Shown piece by piece: positions 1-11,554 of a stretch of DNA of 64,000 nucleotides. The translations under genes were made by a program, and so were the position numbers. The notes beneath the pieces are model-generated. The model worked only from the letters and a program-made list of their open reading frames with translations, searched no databases and was not told the origin of the DNA. How positions within the stretch are numbered: the stretch's first letter is position 1; each line of letters begins with the position of its first letter. Location: positions 46,224-110,223 of the forward strand of contig JAAEAF010002812.1 of NCBI GenBank assembly GCA_011037195.1. Reading direction: 5' to 3'. The stretch is from Triatoma infestans. Taxonomy: Eukaryota > Arthropoda > Insecta > Hemiptera > Reduviidae.

Positions 1-153
1 TATAGAATAGAGGTACCGAGCTAAGAGTTATGATGATAACAGCGTGTTTATGTGGAATGGTGTTTGGCTGTTGTGCGGCTAGAAAAATTGAGGGTAAAAA
101 TTAAAATTTTAATTTTTTTCTACTAAGCGTTTACGTTTCTTCTCAATAAATTT

Positions 154-627
154 CAGTTTGCATGGCTACAACACCTAACAGTTTGCATGGCTACAACACC
201 TAACAGTTTGCATGGCTACAACACCTAACAGTTAGCATGGCTACAACACCTAACAGTTTGCATGGCTACAACACCTAACAGTTTGCATGGCTACAACACC
301 AAACAGTTTGCATGGCTACAACACCTAACAGTTTGCATGGCGAAACACCTAATAGTTTGCATGGCTACAACACCTAACATTAGCATGGCTACACACCACG
401 TTTGCATGGCTACAACACCTAACAGTTTGCATGGCTGAAACACCTAATAGTTTGCATGGCTACAACACCTAACAGTTAGCATGGCTACAACACCAAACAG
501 TTTGCATGGCTACAACACCTAACAGTTTGCATGGCTGAAACACCTAATAGTTTGCATGGCTGAAACACCTAACAGTTTGCATGGCTGAAACACCTAACAG
601 TTTGCATGGCTACAACACCTAACAGTT
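154..627. repeat. 25-bp minisatellite (about 19 units)
   Basis: Head-to-tail units of about 25 bp of the form CAGTTTGCATGGCTACAACA plus CCTAA fill this stretch. A variant unit reads GGCTGAAACACCTAAT instead of GGCTACAACACCTAAC, and a few units are shortened (near 338-350 and 378-400). The array ends directly beside the Jockey-like fragment. No open reading frame or RNA gene is apparent in it. Confidence 0.95.
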
Positions 628-654
628 TTTATAATTAAGTAAAGACCAGTTCAT

Positions 655-1510
655 GTGTTTGTTTTTACTATCCTTCTCACCTATGCAGATGATACTGCTA
701 TCCTGTCTACCAATAATGATCCCGTAATAGCCCACAGAAATCCGTAAACCCATCTCCCCTTCCTAGAAAAATGGTTCACAAAAGGTCATTAAACTTAATG
801 AAAACAAGTCCCAAAACATTACCTTCACTCTTCGACGCTTTACTCTTCCCCCAAACTACTACAACTTAATTCCCTTACCAGTGGTCAACGTTGCTCGCTA
901 TCTTGGGCTTTACTTAGACCTAAGACTTACCTGGAATCTTCATACACAACTCAAAAGAATAGAACTAAACAGACGCTTTCGACTACTTAAAAGACTACTG
1001 GACAACAGATCTAAACTCTCCCTAGACAACAAAAGACTAATTTTTACATCTAGTTTAAAGCCTATCTGGTCGTATGGGATAGAATTATGGGGTTCAACCA
1101 AACGCTCAAATATCCAGAGACTCCAATCCCTAAAATTCAGATTCTTCAGAAACATTGTAAACGCTCCTTTTTACGTCTCCAACCGAACCATACACACTGA
1201 CCTTAACATACCGTTTATTGCTTAAGTCGCCAAAACCCGTTACAGGAAATTCCATATTAACGTACAGTCACACACAAATCCTCTGGTTCAACACCTGTCT
1301 TCCCGAACACTTCCTAATAACCCTCCTAGACGTCTTAAAAGACAATGGCCTCGTGATCTCCTCTCAAGAGAAGAGAGTGAATAGTATTTTTGTGTAATTT
1401 TGGAGTGTCACCATTCGGTAGGTTCTCCACTCATTATGTATGTACGTTCTTTGTAATAATTGTTACTTATAGCGCGATTGCGCTGATTGTAGCATAAATA
1501 AAGATTAAAA
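655..1510 (+). pseudogene. Jockey-like LINE, 3' part of ORF2 (RT end) with 3' tail
   Basis: The translated stretch at 676-720 contains the RT catalytic motif YADD (682-693). A shifted frame (881-1225) then gives VNVARYLGLYLDLRLTWN, the region after the catalytic motif, and a third segment (1322-1384) ends in RLKRQWPRDLL. The same C-terminus occurs in the larger element ending at 39108, so both belong to one family. Several frameshifts and stops separate the blocks, so no RT can be made. The 3' end has AATAAAG and a short A-rich tail near 1500. It is a 5'-truncated dead copy; the clade assignment as Jockey-like is inference from motif spacing. Confidence 0.82.
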
Positions 1511-1517
1511 AAGAAAG

Positions 1518-2170
1518 AGACTTTTCACCGGAAAGACGTATTTTCGAGTCCCTTGAGAACGAAAAAATTGTTTTTAGAAAATGATGTGTGTGTATGTGTA
1601 TGTGTGTGTGTGTGTGTGTATGTGAACAAAATATCTCAAATACAGAAATCTCAAAGTTGATATTTCATTTAGTTACCATAGTCGCATATAACACGAAGGT
1701 TTCGGGCGAAATCTGAATATTTTTTTGGTGTTGTTTATCCCGATTTTCTTGAAGACGGTTCCAATAATTTTCTTTAAACTTCGATTACTATTTTATACAC
1801 AAAAATACTTATTATTTTTATTTGATTCTTTTTTCCGGGAAAAAAGGGGGGGGGAGTTCTAAGGGAACTGTAGCGTTATGTACCATTCTAAAGTATTACT
1901 TGTGTACAATGTATATACAATATGGTTGACCGAAAGTGCAACTTCACAGAAAAGATTCTTGGATATCTGAAACATTTCCAAATAGATAGTTTTACGGAAT
2001 TAGTGGCGTTAGATTTCAAAATTGACGCGCTCATCATTTCCTTATCTGATTGGGTCAGTAGGTTGATACTGGGTAGGTTGAAATTTTAAGCAAATTTCTC
2101 ATTATACTTGCACAATTATATTAATAGGAGTAAGAGAAAGTCGTGTGAGTGTTTCATACCAGATTATTAT
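1518..2170 (+). repeat. Family A dispersed repeat, variant copy
   Basis: Starts with a decayed version of the family A 5' region (TTCACCGGAAA, then CTTGAGAACGAAAAAATT), followed by a TG-rich microsatellite (1586-1622) and GTGAACAAAATATCTC. It ends with the family's characteristic 3' block: AGTAAGAGAAAGTCGTGTGA, then GTGTTTCATACCAGATT (2131-2170). The middle is divergent and resembles the second subtype seen at 13.4, 15.1, 47.3 and 50.8 kb. It sits directly after the LINE tail. Non-coding. Confidence 0.75.
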
Positions 2171-3149
2171 TACTTATGTACTAAGTTTTGATAAATTATT
2201 TTCAAAGGAATTTGGCAGAAGAGAAGATAACAAAAATTCTGCCATGAAATGTGTAAATAATCTGTAAAAAGACCAATAAACCGACAATATATCGCAGTAT
2301 TATTTATATAGATTTCTCGATTTTTATTAAAAGTTCTAACCATTTAACATATCATTTTGGGTAAGTAAGTGGAGTTCACATCTCGTTTTTTTTTCTGAAC
2401 ATAGAAGGGCGTTAATATAATCGCATATATTTTTTATATATAGGGCCATATATTAGAGAAGTACATGGAGGATTGTATCTGTGGAGTGAGCAAGCTGTAA
2501 GACTGCTTTCCAGCTCGCCTACATCCACAAAAATCCCTCGACTCACTTATATCTGGACATACGCCTGCGCAACTATGCACACGTTTTTATTTTTCTATCA
2601 CACATTCTCTTCACTTGCAGCTCCCAAGAGGAGGACTTCCTTTCCTCTTGGGTAACTGGGCTGGCTGTTAGTGAATTTCACTAAAGGTTGGCCTGCTTAA
2701 CATTTATACCTCATTTAATGGCATGACCCTTTTTACATAGCACAAAGGTTATATCGTATCTTTACTATATTGTTTTTTCTTTGATTTACACTTAATAAAT
2801 ATTAGAAAATAATTTATATTTTAATACTTGACTTATTTTCATGAATTTTAATGCTTGCTAGAAGATAACTTTATTATTATCAAAGCGGTGGTTGCTCTAA
2901 GAACTTGCAATGGAGGGGCTGCGTAGAGATTAAAAAAAAGGAAATTATAGTATAAAGCATTCACGCGACTTTCTCTTACGTAATAATTGGCCAATTTTCT
3001 TTAAACTTAGCAAATTTTACCAATTTTGATTGGCTTCAATTCACATGTAAGCTGGTAGAATGTGAACAAAAAGAAACATAAAGCAACATTATCAGGAGAT
3101 TGTAATCCTATCCGATAACCAAAACATCATTCAAGTACCGAGCTCATAT
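2171..3149. other. No gene recognised; one perfect hairpin
   Basis: AT-rich unique-looking sequence. A perfect 10-bp inverted repeat, CCCAAGAGGA (2623-2632) and TCCTCTTGGG (2643-2652), is the only structure noted. A pyrimidine tract ending in GCAG lies just before it, but there is no partnered exon to support splicing. The open frame 2473-2655 has no recognisable domain. Confidence 0.5.
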
Positions 3150-3840
3150 GTTATCACTTCAAAAATGGTACGGGAATGCCTTGGCAAACTCAATCACCTG
3201 GACAGGATCAATAGAGTTACTATTTTGGGATACCAGAGCATGTTGGCATGGAAAGAAATAACATGTCCGACATCCTTAGCCATCACCTTTTTTGGGTGGG
3301 GAGAGCTTATTCCCTTCTCGCTGGAAAAGCGACCAATCTCTTCGAGAAGAGCTGAGAGAAATGAGGAGAAAGTGAAGAGAGGGCACAGATCTGCCAAAAA
3401 CCCTCCCAAGGCGGAAGGAAGTTAGGACCTGCCTGGGCGGTTATAACCAGAAAAGATCTGTATCGTGCATACCTTGACAGTGGTATAGAGTAAAAATAAG
3501 CTTCGCATGCTGACAGGTTTCCTCTCTTGAAGAAACTGGGCTCTAGAACAAAGATAGCACCTGCAGAATCTGTGGGGAGATGGTGGAGACTCCAATACAC
3601 TTCTTAACGGAATGCCATACCATCATTCAAAGAATATTTGGAAGCCTTGGTGTTGGAGAAAAATATATCCTCCCTAGATTCAGAGATTTTTCAGAGTTCT
3701 TAAACAGAAAAGGGGTGAGTGGGTGGCACAAGATACCTCTTCTGGTCGAAGTGCACCATACCCCCCAAACACAAAGGCGTGACCTTCCAGTTCCCCCACA
3801 ACCTCTCTAAAATCAATTATTTCTCGGAAACCAGTTACTA
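3150..3840 (+). pseudogene. RNase H LINE relic: RNase H end plus zinc knuckle
   Basis: A frame at 3165-3240 reads RINRVTILGYQSMLAWKE, a decayed form of the last RNase H motif (VTLxWVPGHxGxxGNE in intact copies). About 350 bp later the frame 3561-3720 gives CRICGEMVETPIHFLTEC, a CX2CX8HX4C zinc knuckle typical of the C-terminus of RNase H-bearing LINE ORF2 proteins. Frameshifts separate the two. Related relics lie at 7482-7625, 10060-10620 and 17878-18630. No RT is left, so this is a 5'-truncated dead copy. Confidence 0.72.
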
Positions 3841-3957
3841 ACAATAGTGTTAGGTCTCTCACTGTATGTATAATTATGTTTGGCACTTATCCTCCCCACC
3901 ACAACACCTGGATCTTAGGATATATGAGAAAATTTGTCATTTTATAATTAATTACTT

Positions 3958-4925
3958 TATTGTAAATAAATAGTACTGTAATCCTGCCAAATTTTCGATA
4001 TCGAGTTTTCACAGGAAATATCCGTTTTGAGGTCTTCTGAGCCCAAAAAAGTGGTTTTTAGAAAATAGTCTCTGTATGTGTGTGTGCGCGCGTGTGTATG
4101 TATTTGAACAGCATAGCTCAAAAACGAAAAACCATAGAAAGTTCAAACTTGATATTCCGTTTAGGTATCACCATGTACCTGTCAAAATTCTCAACTGGAA
4201 GTACCACTTTACTAGCTGGTTTTTTTCTTTTTTGCGATTTTCTCAAACATGGCTCCAACGATTTTCTTAAAACTTGATACATCAACTACACTTGCAAACT
4301 TTTATTTGAAATATTTCTCCGGGAAAATTCATTTAAGGGTACTTTTGGGGGAGTGGTGGGATACGGCTTCCTCTAAAGTGCTATTTCAGTTTATTAGACA
4401 TTCCGTCATCTAAATAATGTTAATTAGAATTAAATTTGTTGTTGAAATTCCGGGTTTTGCCAAAAATCGGATGATCGAAAATGCGTTTATTTTACCACTT
4501 TAGTAAATGATTTTTTTCACTTTTTCGCCATTTTCTCAAAAATGGCTCTGATGATTTTCTTGAAACTTCCAATATAAACTATACATACAAAGATGTACAA
4601 CTTTTATTTAAAACATTTTTTTGGGAAAATTCATTTAAGGCACTTTTAGGGGATGGGTGAGGTTACGTTTTACTCTAAAGTGCTATCATAGTTGATTATA
4701 CAATTCTAATCATCCAAACAAAATGAATTAGAAATAAATAGATGGCCAAAATTCCGATTTCAAGGAAATTAGTAAACTGGAAGTGCGCTTTTACTGAACA
4801 GTTTTTTTTTAGAGATCGACGAATTTCATTAAATTTGGTCACTAACTATAAAATTTGTCAATTATAATTTTGAAAACTGGAGTAAGAGAAAGTTGTGTGA
4901 GTGTTTCACACCAGATTTTTTTTTG
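3958..4925 (+). repeat. Family A dispersed repeat, near-complete copy
   Basis: Begins near TACTGTAATCCTGCCAAATT and continues through the family's ordered blocks: GATATCGAGTTTTCAC, CCGTTTTGAGG, AAAAAAGTGGTTTTTAGAAA, a TG microsatellite, GAACAGCATAGCTCAAAAAC. Two imperfect internal modules of about 305 bp follow, each starting with ATGGCTC and ACGATTTTCTT or ATGATTTTCTT (4237 and 4542). The copy ends with GGAGTAAGAGAAAGTTGTGT and a TTTCACACCAGATTTTTTTT tail (4880-4925). The two overlapping open frames near 4076-4277 lie wholly within it and are not genes. Confidence 0.88.
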
Positions 4926-6149
4926 TCCATAACCTAATATTTTGGAAGAGTTTTAGGTACGTAACAGGAGTGAAATAAGGTCATGAGGTAAAAGTGTGTC
5001 TGATAGAAGTTCTAGAGCGGTAATAGGAAAGTAAACCTTAAATGTTTTTATTTTAATTGGAAATAATTTGCATTATCGATTTAAACTTTTACTTATTTAT
5101 ACGGTTTTTATTTTTCAAAATTAACACATTGCAACCAGGGATATATCTATCAATAGTTATTTACAAGATAAAATAGTTTTGTAGTGGAACACTCAAAAGT
5201 CCTACAGTCCAAACTGAGAAAATTCCCTCACAGTTGGAATTTTTCTCTCAAGTCTCTTAATATTGTATAATTGGTGGAACCGAACAAATATACTAACGTA
5301 ACCGTTGTGACGTTACGTCATTATTATTAGTGGTAAATACTACTTAGTTACAATATTATATCGACTTATAATTAAAGAGAAACACTTTCATAATTGGGTA
5401 AGTGTGATGAGTGAACTATTGCGATGCTGCTATTTATAACAAAGAGACGGGAGTTAGAGTGGGAGAAGAGCGACCGCGTGATGCGAGGGGATGGAGAATA
5501 GAGGGAGAATTATTCGCTAAATCTGAGGCTACTGTGCGTATGCTAATGAAGAAATGGCCCATAATTGGCAACTCAAAACCACTACCTCAAGCTGTGAGGA
5601 AATTCAGCTGAAAGCCAGGCTTAATCATCCCGCATTGGGCTCGATCGCTAAGATCGCATTACCAATCATCTTCGAGAGACCAAGTAAGACTGTCCAGTTG
5701 TGTTGGACCTCTCTCCCAACATCACTTCATCATCAACTTCCTCAACATCGCCAGTCTAACTAATTGACTGTCATATACTAATAAAATACTAATGCTCGTA
5801 TTTGTAATAAGATTACATAAATCAGAAGATAATAAAATATACTAAAGATAAATAAATTATGCTAAAGGATAATTATGTAAACGGTGTCTGTGTATGTCAG
5901 GTTCTTTAGATGTAAGTTAATATTTAAATCCTTTTAAGTTTTGTGTAAATTCGTCCTACTTAGTTATTTGGTAAGAGAAATATATCCTTTTAAAAGCATG
6001 CATTGTTCTGATTTTCCTTGCTTCGTGGATTTTCTTTTGTTTGTTGAAATAAATTGGCAACGTTGTTTTTTAGATATTCTGTTAACGCACATACACATAC
6101 CTCACACATACATACTACAGATCATTAAGCATTTTTTTCCCCACTGAGG
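4926..6149. other. No gene recognised
   Basis: AT-rich sequence. Overlapping frames at 5411-5611 and 5554-5763 give short products without any domain recognised; codon use and length do not favour a real exon. A GGGTAAGT-like site at 5396 is isolated. Nothing else could be supported. Confidence 0.4.
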
Positions 6150-6290
6150 CGACCCCCAAAACTGTATTTCCGGAAACTTATTTCACAAATCTGGCACGAT
6201 CGCAATACATTCTCTTACTACGGAGTAAGAGATATTCTCTTATTGGGAGTAAGATGCATTCTCTTACTAGGGAGTTAGAGAAAGTAAAAA
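6150..6290 (-). repeat. Family A 5' end with three stacked hairpins
   Basis: Reads, on the minus strand, as the 5' terminus of family A (CTTACT..AGTAAGAG, then GCGATCGTGCCAGATTT and the TTTCCGGAAATACAG block). The terminal palindrome is present three times in a row: TCTCTTACT/AGTAAGAGA at 6211-6232, and two looser versions at about 6236-6253 and 6260-6280. The stacking suggests end-to-end duplication of the terminal hairpin. Confidence 0.65.
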
Positions 6291-6769
6291 TTAATTTCAA
6301 TTTTAACATTATGAAAGTTGATCCGCCGACAGAGTACTCTTTGGAAATTCAAAAGGAAATAGGAAAGTGAATGATTATGTTCAAACCAAAGTTGTTTTGG
6401 AGAAAGAAATGTTTTTAAATAATGACAATAATAAAGACAAAATTATGGATTCTTCTTATAAATTATGGATTCTTCAAAGCGATGAATCTTGCAGCAAATA
6501 TTAACTAAGGCAATGTCGATGGGAACTTATTTGTGGTTGCCTCCGATATTTAATGATTATACTAAATGTAAGTTTCGGAAAGTAGAGATAAACCTTTGAA
6601 TCTTAATAAATCTTGGTGTAATGGAACCAATCACCAGGAAATTCGCCATATAGAAGCTGGACTCAATAGTCTGATTAGCAACTAGATCAAGTCGCCATTA
6701 TTGAGCCTCAATGTTAGTAAGCGTTACATCGTCTACTTGTATTAGCGAATAGGCTTCAACCTTCAACTT

Positions 6770-7015
6770 TAAACAACATCAACCCTGATAGGTTCATCAA
6801 CCTATAGCCACATTAACTTACCACCAACAGAATTAATAGGACTAATTCCAACTAATCACATCACACATCAAGCAACGCACAACAGCCAAACACCATTCTA
6901 CATTCATGACCAACAATTATCGTAACTCATCGCTCTGGCACTATGCTCGCTATAAATTTATTCTCTCCTTAGTCAGTATAATCGTTCAAATATAAATACA
7001 GCTGCCGTATATACA
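6770..7015 (+). repeat. LTR-like dispersed repeat, copy 1 (tentative)
   Basis: Shows an ordered set of short matches with 28435-28660: ATCAACC, GGTTCAxCAA, CATTAACT, a block ending CATCAAGCAAC, ACTCxTCGCTC and a final CAGTAT. The similarity is roughly two thirds by eye. It ends in a TATAAATTT-like stretch and may be a solo LTR, but no terminal TG/CA pair or target duplication was established. Identity remains unsure. Confidence 0.3.
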
Positions 7016-7307
7016 TAAGATACTCATAGTTAGGTATATATATTGCGTTTTTTAACAAAAAGTAGAAAACAATGTTAGAATATTAAATTTATGGTATGCG
7101 TTATATGGGACGTTTATCACGTTCTATGAATAAGAGACCCAATTTATTCATCGCATTGTATGAATTCATGGATATTAGAAAGCGCATATATTATTATTAT
7201 TTTTGAGGGTTTATGCACTGCGACCATCCAGTAATCTATTGTACCACCTCAGGTATCATAGGTGAGCTTTCTCATCTACCCTTCCAAGTTGAGCTCCCTA
7301 AGGAATC

Positions 7308-7468
7308 AGCCTTTACTATTAGATTTGTTATGTTATCACACTTTATTGACAAAAACGTCTTGATGATGGACGAACGCCCGAAACCGATCAATGACTACAA
7401 AAAGGAGCAGGCTATCACGGAAAATTTATCTCTGGTGCTTTCCAACTCTGCGGAACCAACCGCAACAA
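7308..7468 (+). mobile_element. Hammerhead foldback family 1, 5'-truncated copy
   Basis: A 161-bp single-arm copy flanked by a perfect 13-bp target-site duplication, TCCCTAAGGAATC, at 7295-7307 and 7469-7481. It holds the right-arm sequence of family 1 (TTATCACAC..., GAACGCCCGAAACC, then GGAAAATTTATCTCTGGTGC) and, unlike the other copies, the full extension TTCCAACTCTGCGGAACC ending in CGCAACAA just before the duplication. This fixes the 3' end of the element as a CAA-type tail and shows 5' truncation, the signature of target-primed reverse transcription. The hammerhead core is decayed here (CTTGATGA, ACCGATC). It is inserted next to a LINE relic. Confidence 0.85.
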
Positions 7469-7481
7469 TCCCTAAGGAATC

Positions 7482-7625
7482 TCAGAATGTTAGAGTGTTC
7501 TAGGGTGGGTATATCCTACTTCCCCATCTTTGAATGAAGGCGTCGCAGTCGGTGAGTAAATGTATTGGAGTTCCTCCAGCTTCCCCACAGAAATTGCATG
7601 AGCCATCCCATTATTACTGGTTGTT
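7482..7625 (-). pseudogene. RNase H LINE relic: zinc knuckle fragment
   Basis: On the minus strand the frame through 7600-7510 reads SCNFCGEAGGTPIHLLTDC, a CX2CX8HX4C knuckle very close to the one at 3561-3620 (CRICGEMVETPIHFLTEC), followed by DAFIQRWGS. Stops lie upstream. The hammerhead-type retroposon at 7308-7468 sits immediately downstream and probably split it. It is a small dead fragment. Confidence 0.65.
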
Positions 7626-9775
7626 CACCCCTTTTCTTCACATGTCCTCTGGCTCACTTCACGTACGTATATGTGTATTTGTTCTCTGCGTCATCATTAA
7701 ATTTCACCGCCTCCACGGGTGTATAGCGTTTACAACACAGGTCTTTCATCTCTGCCTCCAACCAGCTTCCGAGAGTCTTATTCGCATCAACGAACGCACG
7801 CTTCCGTACCGCTTCATTCACCAATTACCTTTCCCACAACTTCCTTTTATACACACCCATACACGAACATATTTACACATTACACAGCCTCCTTTATCCC
7901 CTTTTTACGCTTCCTAGCGTCTTTCTCAGCTTCTCCGGCTCAACATACGCTTCTCATTCATCATAACCGCATCTTCAAGGTAAGCCAATTGAAACTTATT
8001 GCCTTGTTAATTTTCATAATGAGTGGTTTATTAAGCCATCTAACGCTCCGAGTTCACGCGCTACGCGTGTAACACCAACCATTAAGATATAGTTCTTTGT
8101 TTCCAGCACTACGACCACACCCCCCAAATATCCATCCAATATAGGCTAGCTAGTGGGTGAATCCACTTAGTGAAATATAGAGTATTTCAAAGATTTATTT
8201 GTTATTGTTTTTTTGGGGCACATTCCTGTGGATCATTAGCGCTGTACTTATAATCGATATTTTGAGAGCAATTTATTCGAACAGCCCAGATTTTGAATTG
8301 CTCAATTAAGTTGAGAAGAATAGAAGTTACCTAAAACTTTTATGTCGTTTATTACATGAAACGATTATATGATGATAAATCTACGCTTTCGATATCATTT
8401 GGTAAAAGATTTATTACTTTTAAACTTCTATTCTAGTTTATTTTATTTTATTTTTTTGGAAAACTGAGTTGTTTTCAGATGTAATGAATATTTAAGAAGA
8501 CAAAAAACGTGTTTTTTTTTTAATTTAGCTATCTCTCGAAGGAGGTGCTTTAGTGCTTCACTGGAAAGATTTAAACATTTCCCTTTATTTATTCAGAAAA
8601 CTCCTTCATTTAAATATCTAAATAATTGTTAAATAAACTTATTCAAATAACTTAATATTTAACGTAGGCTATGGTTTACAATTAAAACAAATTATTATTT
8701 TCTAAGTTTATGTTGGAATAAAAAGTAGAAGTTAAAGAAAAATCTGGCGTGAAACCATCACAAATTGTCTTCCTCTAATTAATACAATAAAAAAAAAACT
8801 TTACGTTTAGAATGGGCTGGACATAAAAAAATAGATGGTAGACATGTGATGATATCCCAAATTTTCACGAACCAGTTCTCTAAAGGCAGATGATATTTAA
8901 GAACCTATTCTATTTATTTTTCTTCTCTCTGAGAATTTGGAAGCAAATCACTATTTTTTCGGTTTCGTGACACATATTTAGTGTCTAAAAATATTTTGCG
9001 ACTTCTCAGAAATTTTGCATGCTCCCCCCCCCCACACACACATACAGAAAAGTGCAGCACTGGAATATACATTATAATCTCCGACTTATGGGATCAAAAA
9101 GAATTAAACCATTTATATTATTAAAAAAAAAAAACTTATTTATTTGGCAAGATATTTCCATATTGACATTCTATTCCTGTCATATCTCTCTTCAGGTGGA
9201 TGATGCATTTTGACTATAGCGTCATCAGCTCTGTTGTGATTTCTTAGCCACATTTGAACTAAGTCGCTACAATCCCAACGATCCAATAGAAGTCCTATCA
9301 AATTTACTACTAGAACATTTGCCATATTTTTCACTTTGAGGCGATTTTTTTTTTGTCCGAATAAATGTTGTTCATTACAGAAAATACTCGTTCAGCCTGT
9401 GTGCGAAACACACAGCAATGATTCTTAATCATAATTTATAATTATTAATAATTACTCAAATTATTATTCACTCAAATTTCATTGGGCAAATCACAAGCTC
9501 AAAGGGTAATGCGCATACATTCAAATTTTATGCCTTCTATCATATTGTCGAGTTATAGTAGGAAAAGCATTAGCAACAAACTAATGCAAACAGTAATTTT
9601 GTTTAATTCAACGTTTTTGGGGGGGTTGGGGGGTTGGGAGAACAATAAATAAAATTTATTTTCGGATAATTTGCGAACCGGATATTTTTTTATTTTATTT
9701 TAAGAACGTTCGCGCGAACCAGTTGGATATAAACTGGTGGTAGGGTTTTTATATATAAATATACCCGAGTGGTCA
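7626..9775. other. No gene recognised
   Basis: AT-rich sequence with short, domain-free open frames (7534-7917 and 7719-8072 overlap in different frames; 9019-9213). A minus-strand remnant of a family A 3' end (AAAAATCTGGCGTGAAACC) lies near 8738-8775. Homopolymer runs occur at 9026-9035 and 9122-9132. Nothing else could be supported. Confidence 0.4.
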
Positions 9776-9962
9776 TTGTGGATATTTTGAAGTTCAAACT
9801 AGGTATTCCATTTAGGTACTAGCATCGCCAAAATTGCGGAAAATCGGTTAACCAGAAAAGGCGACTAAGTATAGTTCTTTGAGTTTTTTGGAATATTCTC
9901 AAAAACGACTGTACAGATGAAATCTTATAAAATTTATTTAAAAGACTGTTAAAAAAAAAAAA
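9776..9962 (+). repeat. Family A internal fragment
   Basis: Contains the family block AAGTTCAAACTAGGTATTCC, ATTTAGGTACTA and a decayed internal module (TATTCTCAAAAACGACTGTA), then an A-run at 9951-9966. Its 3' terminus probably corresponds to 10866-10917, with the RNase H LINE fragment between them. Confidence 0.6.
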
Positions 9963-10059
9963 AAAAATGAATTTAAGAATGTCAGACTTGAGGCACTTTC
10001 TTCAAACCAAATAGTCTCAAGACTGGTGTGAGGCTGCCTATCTGCCCTAACCGAGGTGG

Positions 10060-10625
10060 GTGCTCGAAATAAGTTGACACTCGGCTGGGTGTCGGGACAT
10101 GCGAGGGCTCCTTGGCAATGAAAGGGCGGACGCTCTGGCGAGGGAGGACTCGAAAGATACCTTTATAGGCCCCGAGTCCTTCTGCGGTAAGCCCAGGAGC
10201 TTGATTCAAGCTTCTATCAAGGTTTGGTTAGAAGACCAGCGTCTGCATTGGTGGGAAAAAAGACGAAGGCAGAGGCAGGCTAAATTCTTTGTTAAAAGAC
10301 ATTCACTTAATTTTGCCAGGGTCCTACTCAGCCATAGCCGAAGGAATATAAGGCTAATAGTGGGGCTACTAACAGGACATTATAGGCTGAATAGGCACAT
10401 GCACCAATTACTACTTGCAGACAACGCGCTGTGCCGATTCTGCAAGGCTGAAGAGGAAAACCCGGTACACATCCTTTGTGAGTGTGCCGCCTGATGAGAC
10501 AAGGTTTCTTCAACTAGAGACAAGCAATCCGGAAGCCACGAGCTTCATGGCGGAGCCACTTTCAGCTTAGTTAGGCCTGATAAAGAGGGCGAAGCTGAAG
10601 GATGTGCTATAACCTTAGTGGATCC
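10060..10625 (+). pseudogene. RNase H LINE relic (GNERADALA, zinc knuckle)
   Basis: Starts with KLTLGWVSGHAR (10069-10106), then a one-base frameshift into GLLGNERADALARE (10102-10143), the last catalytic motif of LINE-encoded RNase H (aspartate in ERAD). The same frame runs on for about 110 residues (SIKVWLEDQRLHWWEKRRRQ, RLIVGLLTGHYRLNRHM) to a knuckle CRFCKAEEENPVHILCEC (CX2CX8HX4C) and then stops at 10494. A shifted frame continues to about 10584. IGPESFC here matches IGPECFC in the fragment at 17878-18630, so the two are one family. 5'-truncated and dead. Confidence 0.8.
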
Positions 10626-10724
10626 ATAATAGCCCTCTTAATGCAGGTCGCAGTGGAATGTGGCTCTGCCCTCCAGATCTGCCAGTCTAATCTAGGGATG
10701 TGTCATTGCTTTGAAATTTTAACT

Positions 10725-10917
10725 GCTCTAGATTTGTTGCTTTTTGACAGAGCCCCGCTCTATACAAGTCGGCACAAGTATACAAGCCCCTACTACCTTT
10801 CTTTATGGCCAGCCAAACTAAACATTGTAAACGCTGCAATTTTAAAGGCAGTTTGTTAATTAAATTGTATTAATTGGAGTAAGAGAAATTTACGTGAGTG
10901 TTTCACACCAGATTTTT
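10725..10917 (+). repeat. Family A 3' end, subtype with Cys-rich leader block
   Basis: Ends with GGAGTAAGAGAAATTTACGT and GTGTTTCACACCAGATTTTT. The preceding 130 bp (GGCCAGCCAAACTAAACATT) recur at 25420-25575 before another 3' end, so this is a distinct subtype of the family rather than random flank. Non-coding. Confidence 0.65.
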
Positions 10918-11554
10918 TTTGCTCATAATATTTCTACAGTGAGAGAAAATAAAAATCTCAAGGTAAACTTCTTCTATGTGTTATGAATTATAAAACTTAG
11001 TGAAAACACTCAAAATACAATGTAACAATTTTAGTTTAGCTAAGAAATATGTTCCCACTTACTTCTGAACACCCGACATTAACAAGGGTAACAGCAAAAA
11101 ATATTCAACCGACTTTCTCTCGATGCAATATTTTAGTATCAGTTGTGATAAATGTTCTTCAGAAAGTCTAATTATAACTAGACGTTTATTAATATTATTA
11201 TTAATGATAGGTGTCCGAAGGCGCGGCACCTAAGCCAATATGCCTCTTCCCCCCCCCCTCACTGTACAAGGAAAGAAAGAACTTCTCCTAAGAATACTGT
11301 CGTAGCAATCTACCGGTCTGTCTACAATCTAGATGGTTATTTGTCCCGAACTAAATATACATTTCATTTGATGGTTAAATATATAGAAAAGCTACAGCAT
11401 TTATCATCAACATTATACCTTATCAGGCATTTCTTATCAGCAATGTATAGTATTTTTTTAATAATAATAATCATCATCACCATGGTCTAATAAAGCTCCC
11501 GGACCACAGTGTCCAGACCTGGATCAGTGTTTTCCTTCATTTACTACTCCTTTT
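10918..11554. other. No gene recognised
   Basis: AT-rich sequence with a C-run at 11251-11260. No domain, RNA gene or clear repeat was recognised. Confidence 0.4.

Noticed and set aside
154..627. CRISPR array
   Set aside because: The units are head-to-tail without unique spacers; it is a minisatellite in a eukaryotic genome. The same applies to 14170-14495 and 19358-19509.
2473..2655. Possible exon preceded by a pyrimidine tract and CAG
   Set aside because: A single isolated acceptor-like site with no partner and no protein similarity.
4076..4277. Two open frames in the TG-rich part of family A
   Set aside because: The same sequence recurs in other family A copies with different frames, so it is not coding. 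The same holds for most frames of 60-110 residues elsewhere.
5411..5763. Two overlapping open frames as exons of a host gene
   Set aside because: No recognisable domain, overlapping in different frames, and no consistent splice sites.
7534..8072. Open frames of 127 and 117 residues as genes
   Set aside because: They overlap in different frames and their products look like translated low-complexity CA/TC-rich sequence.
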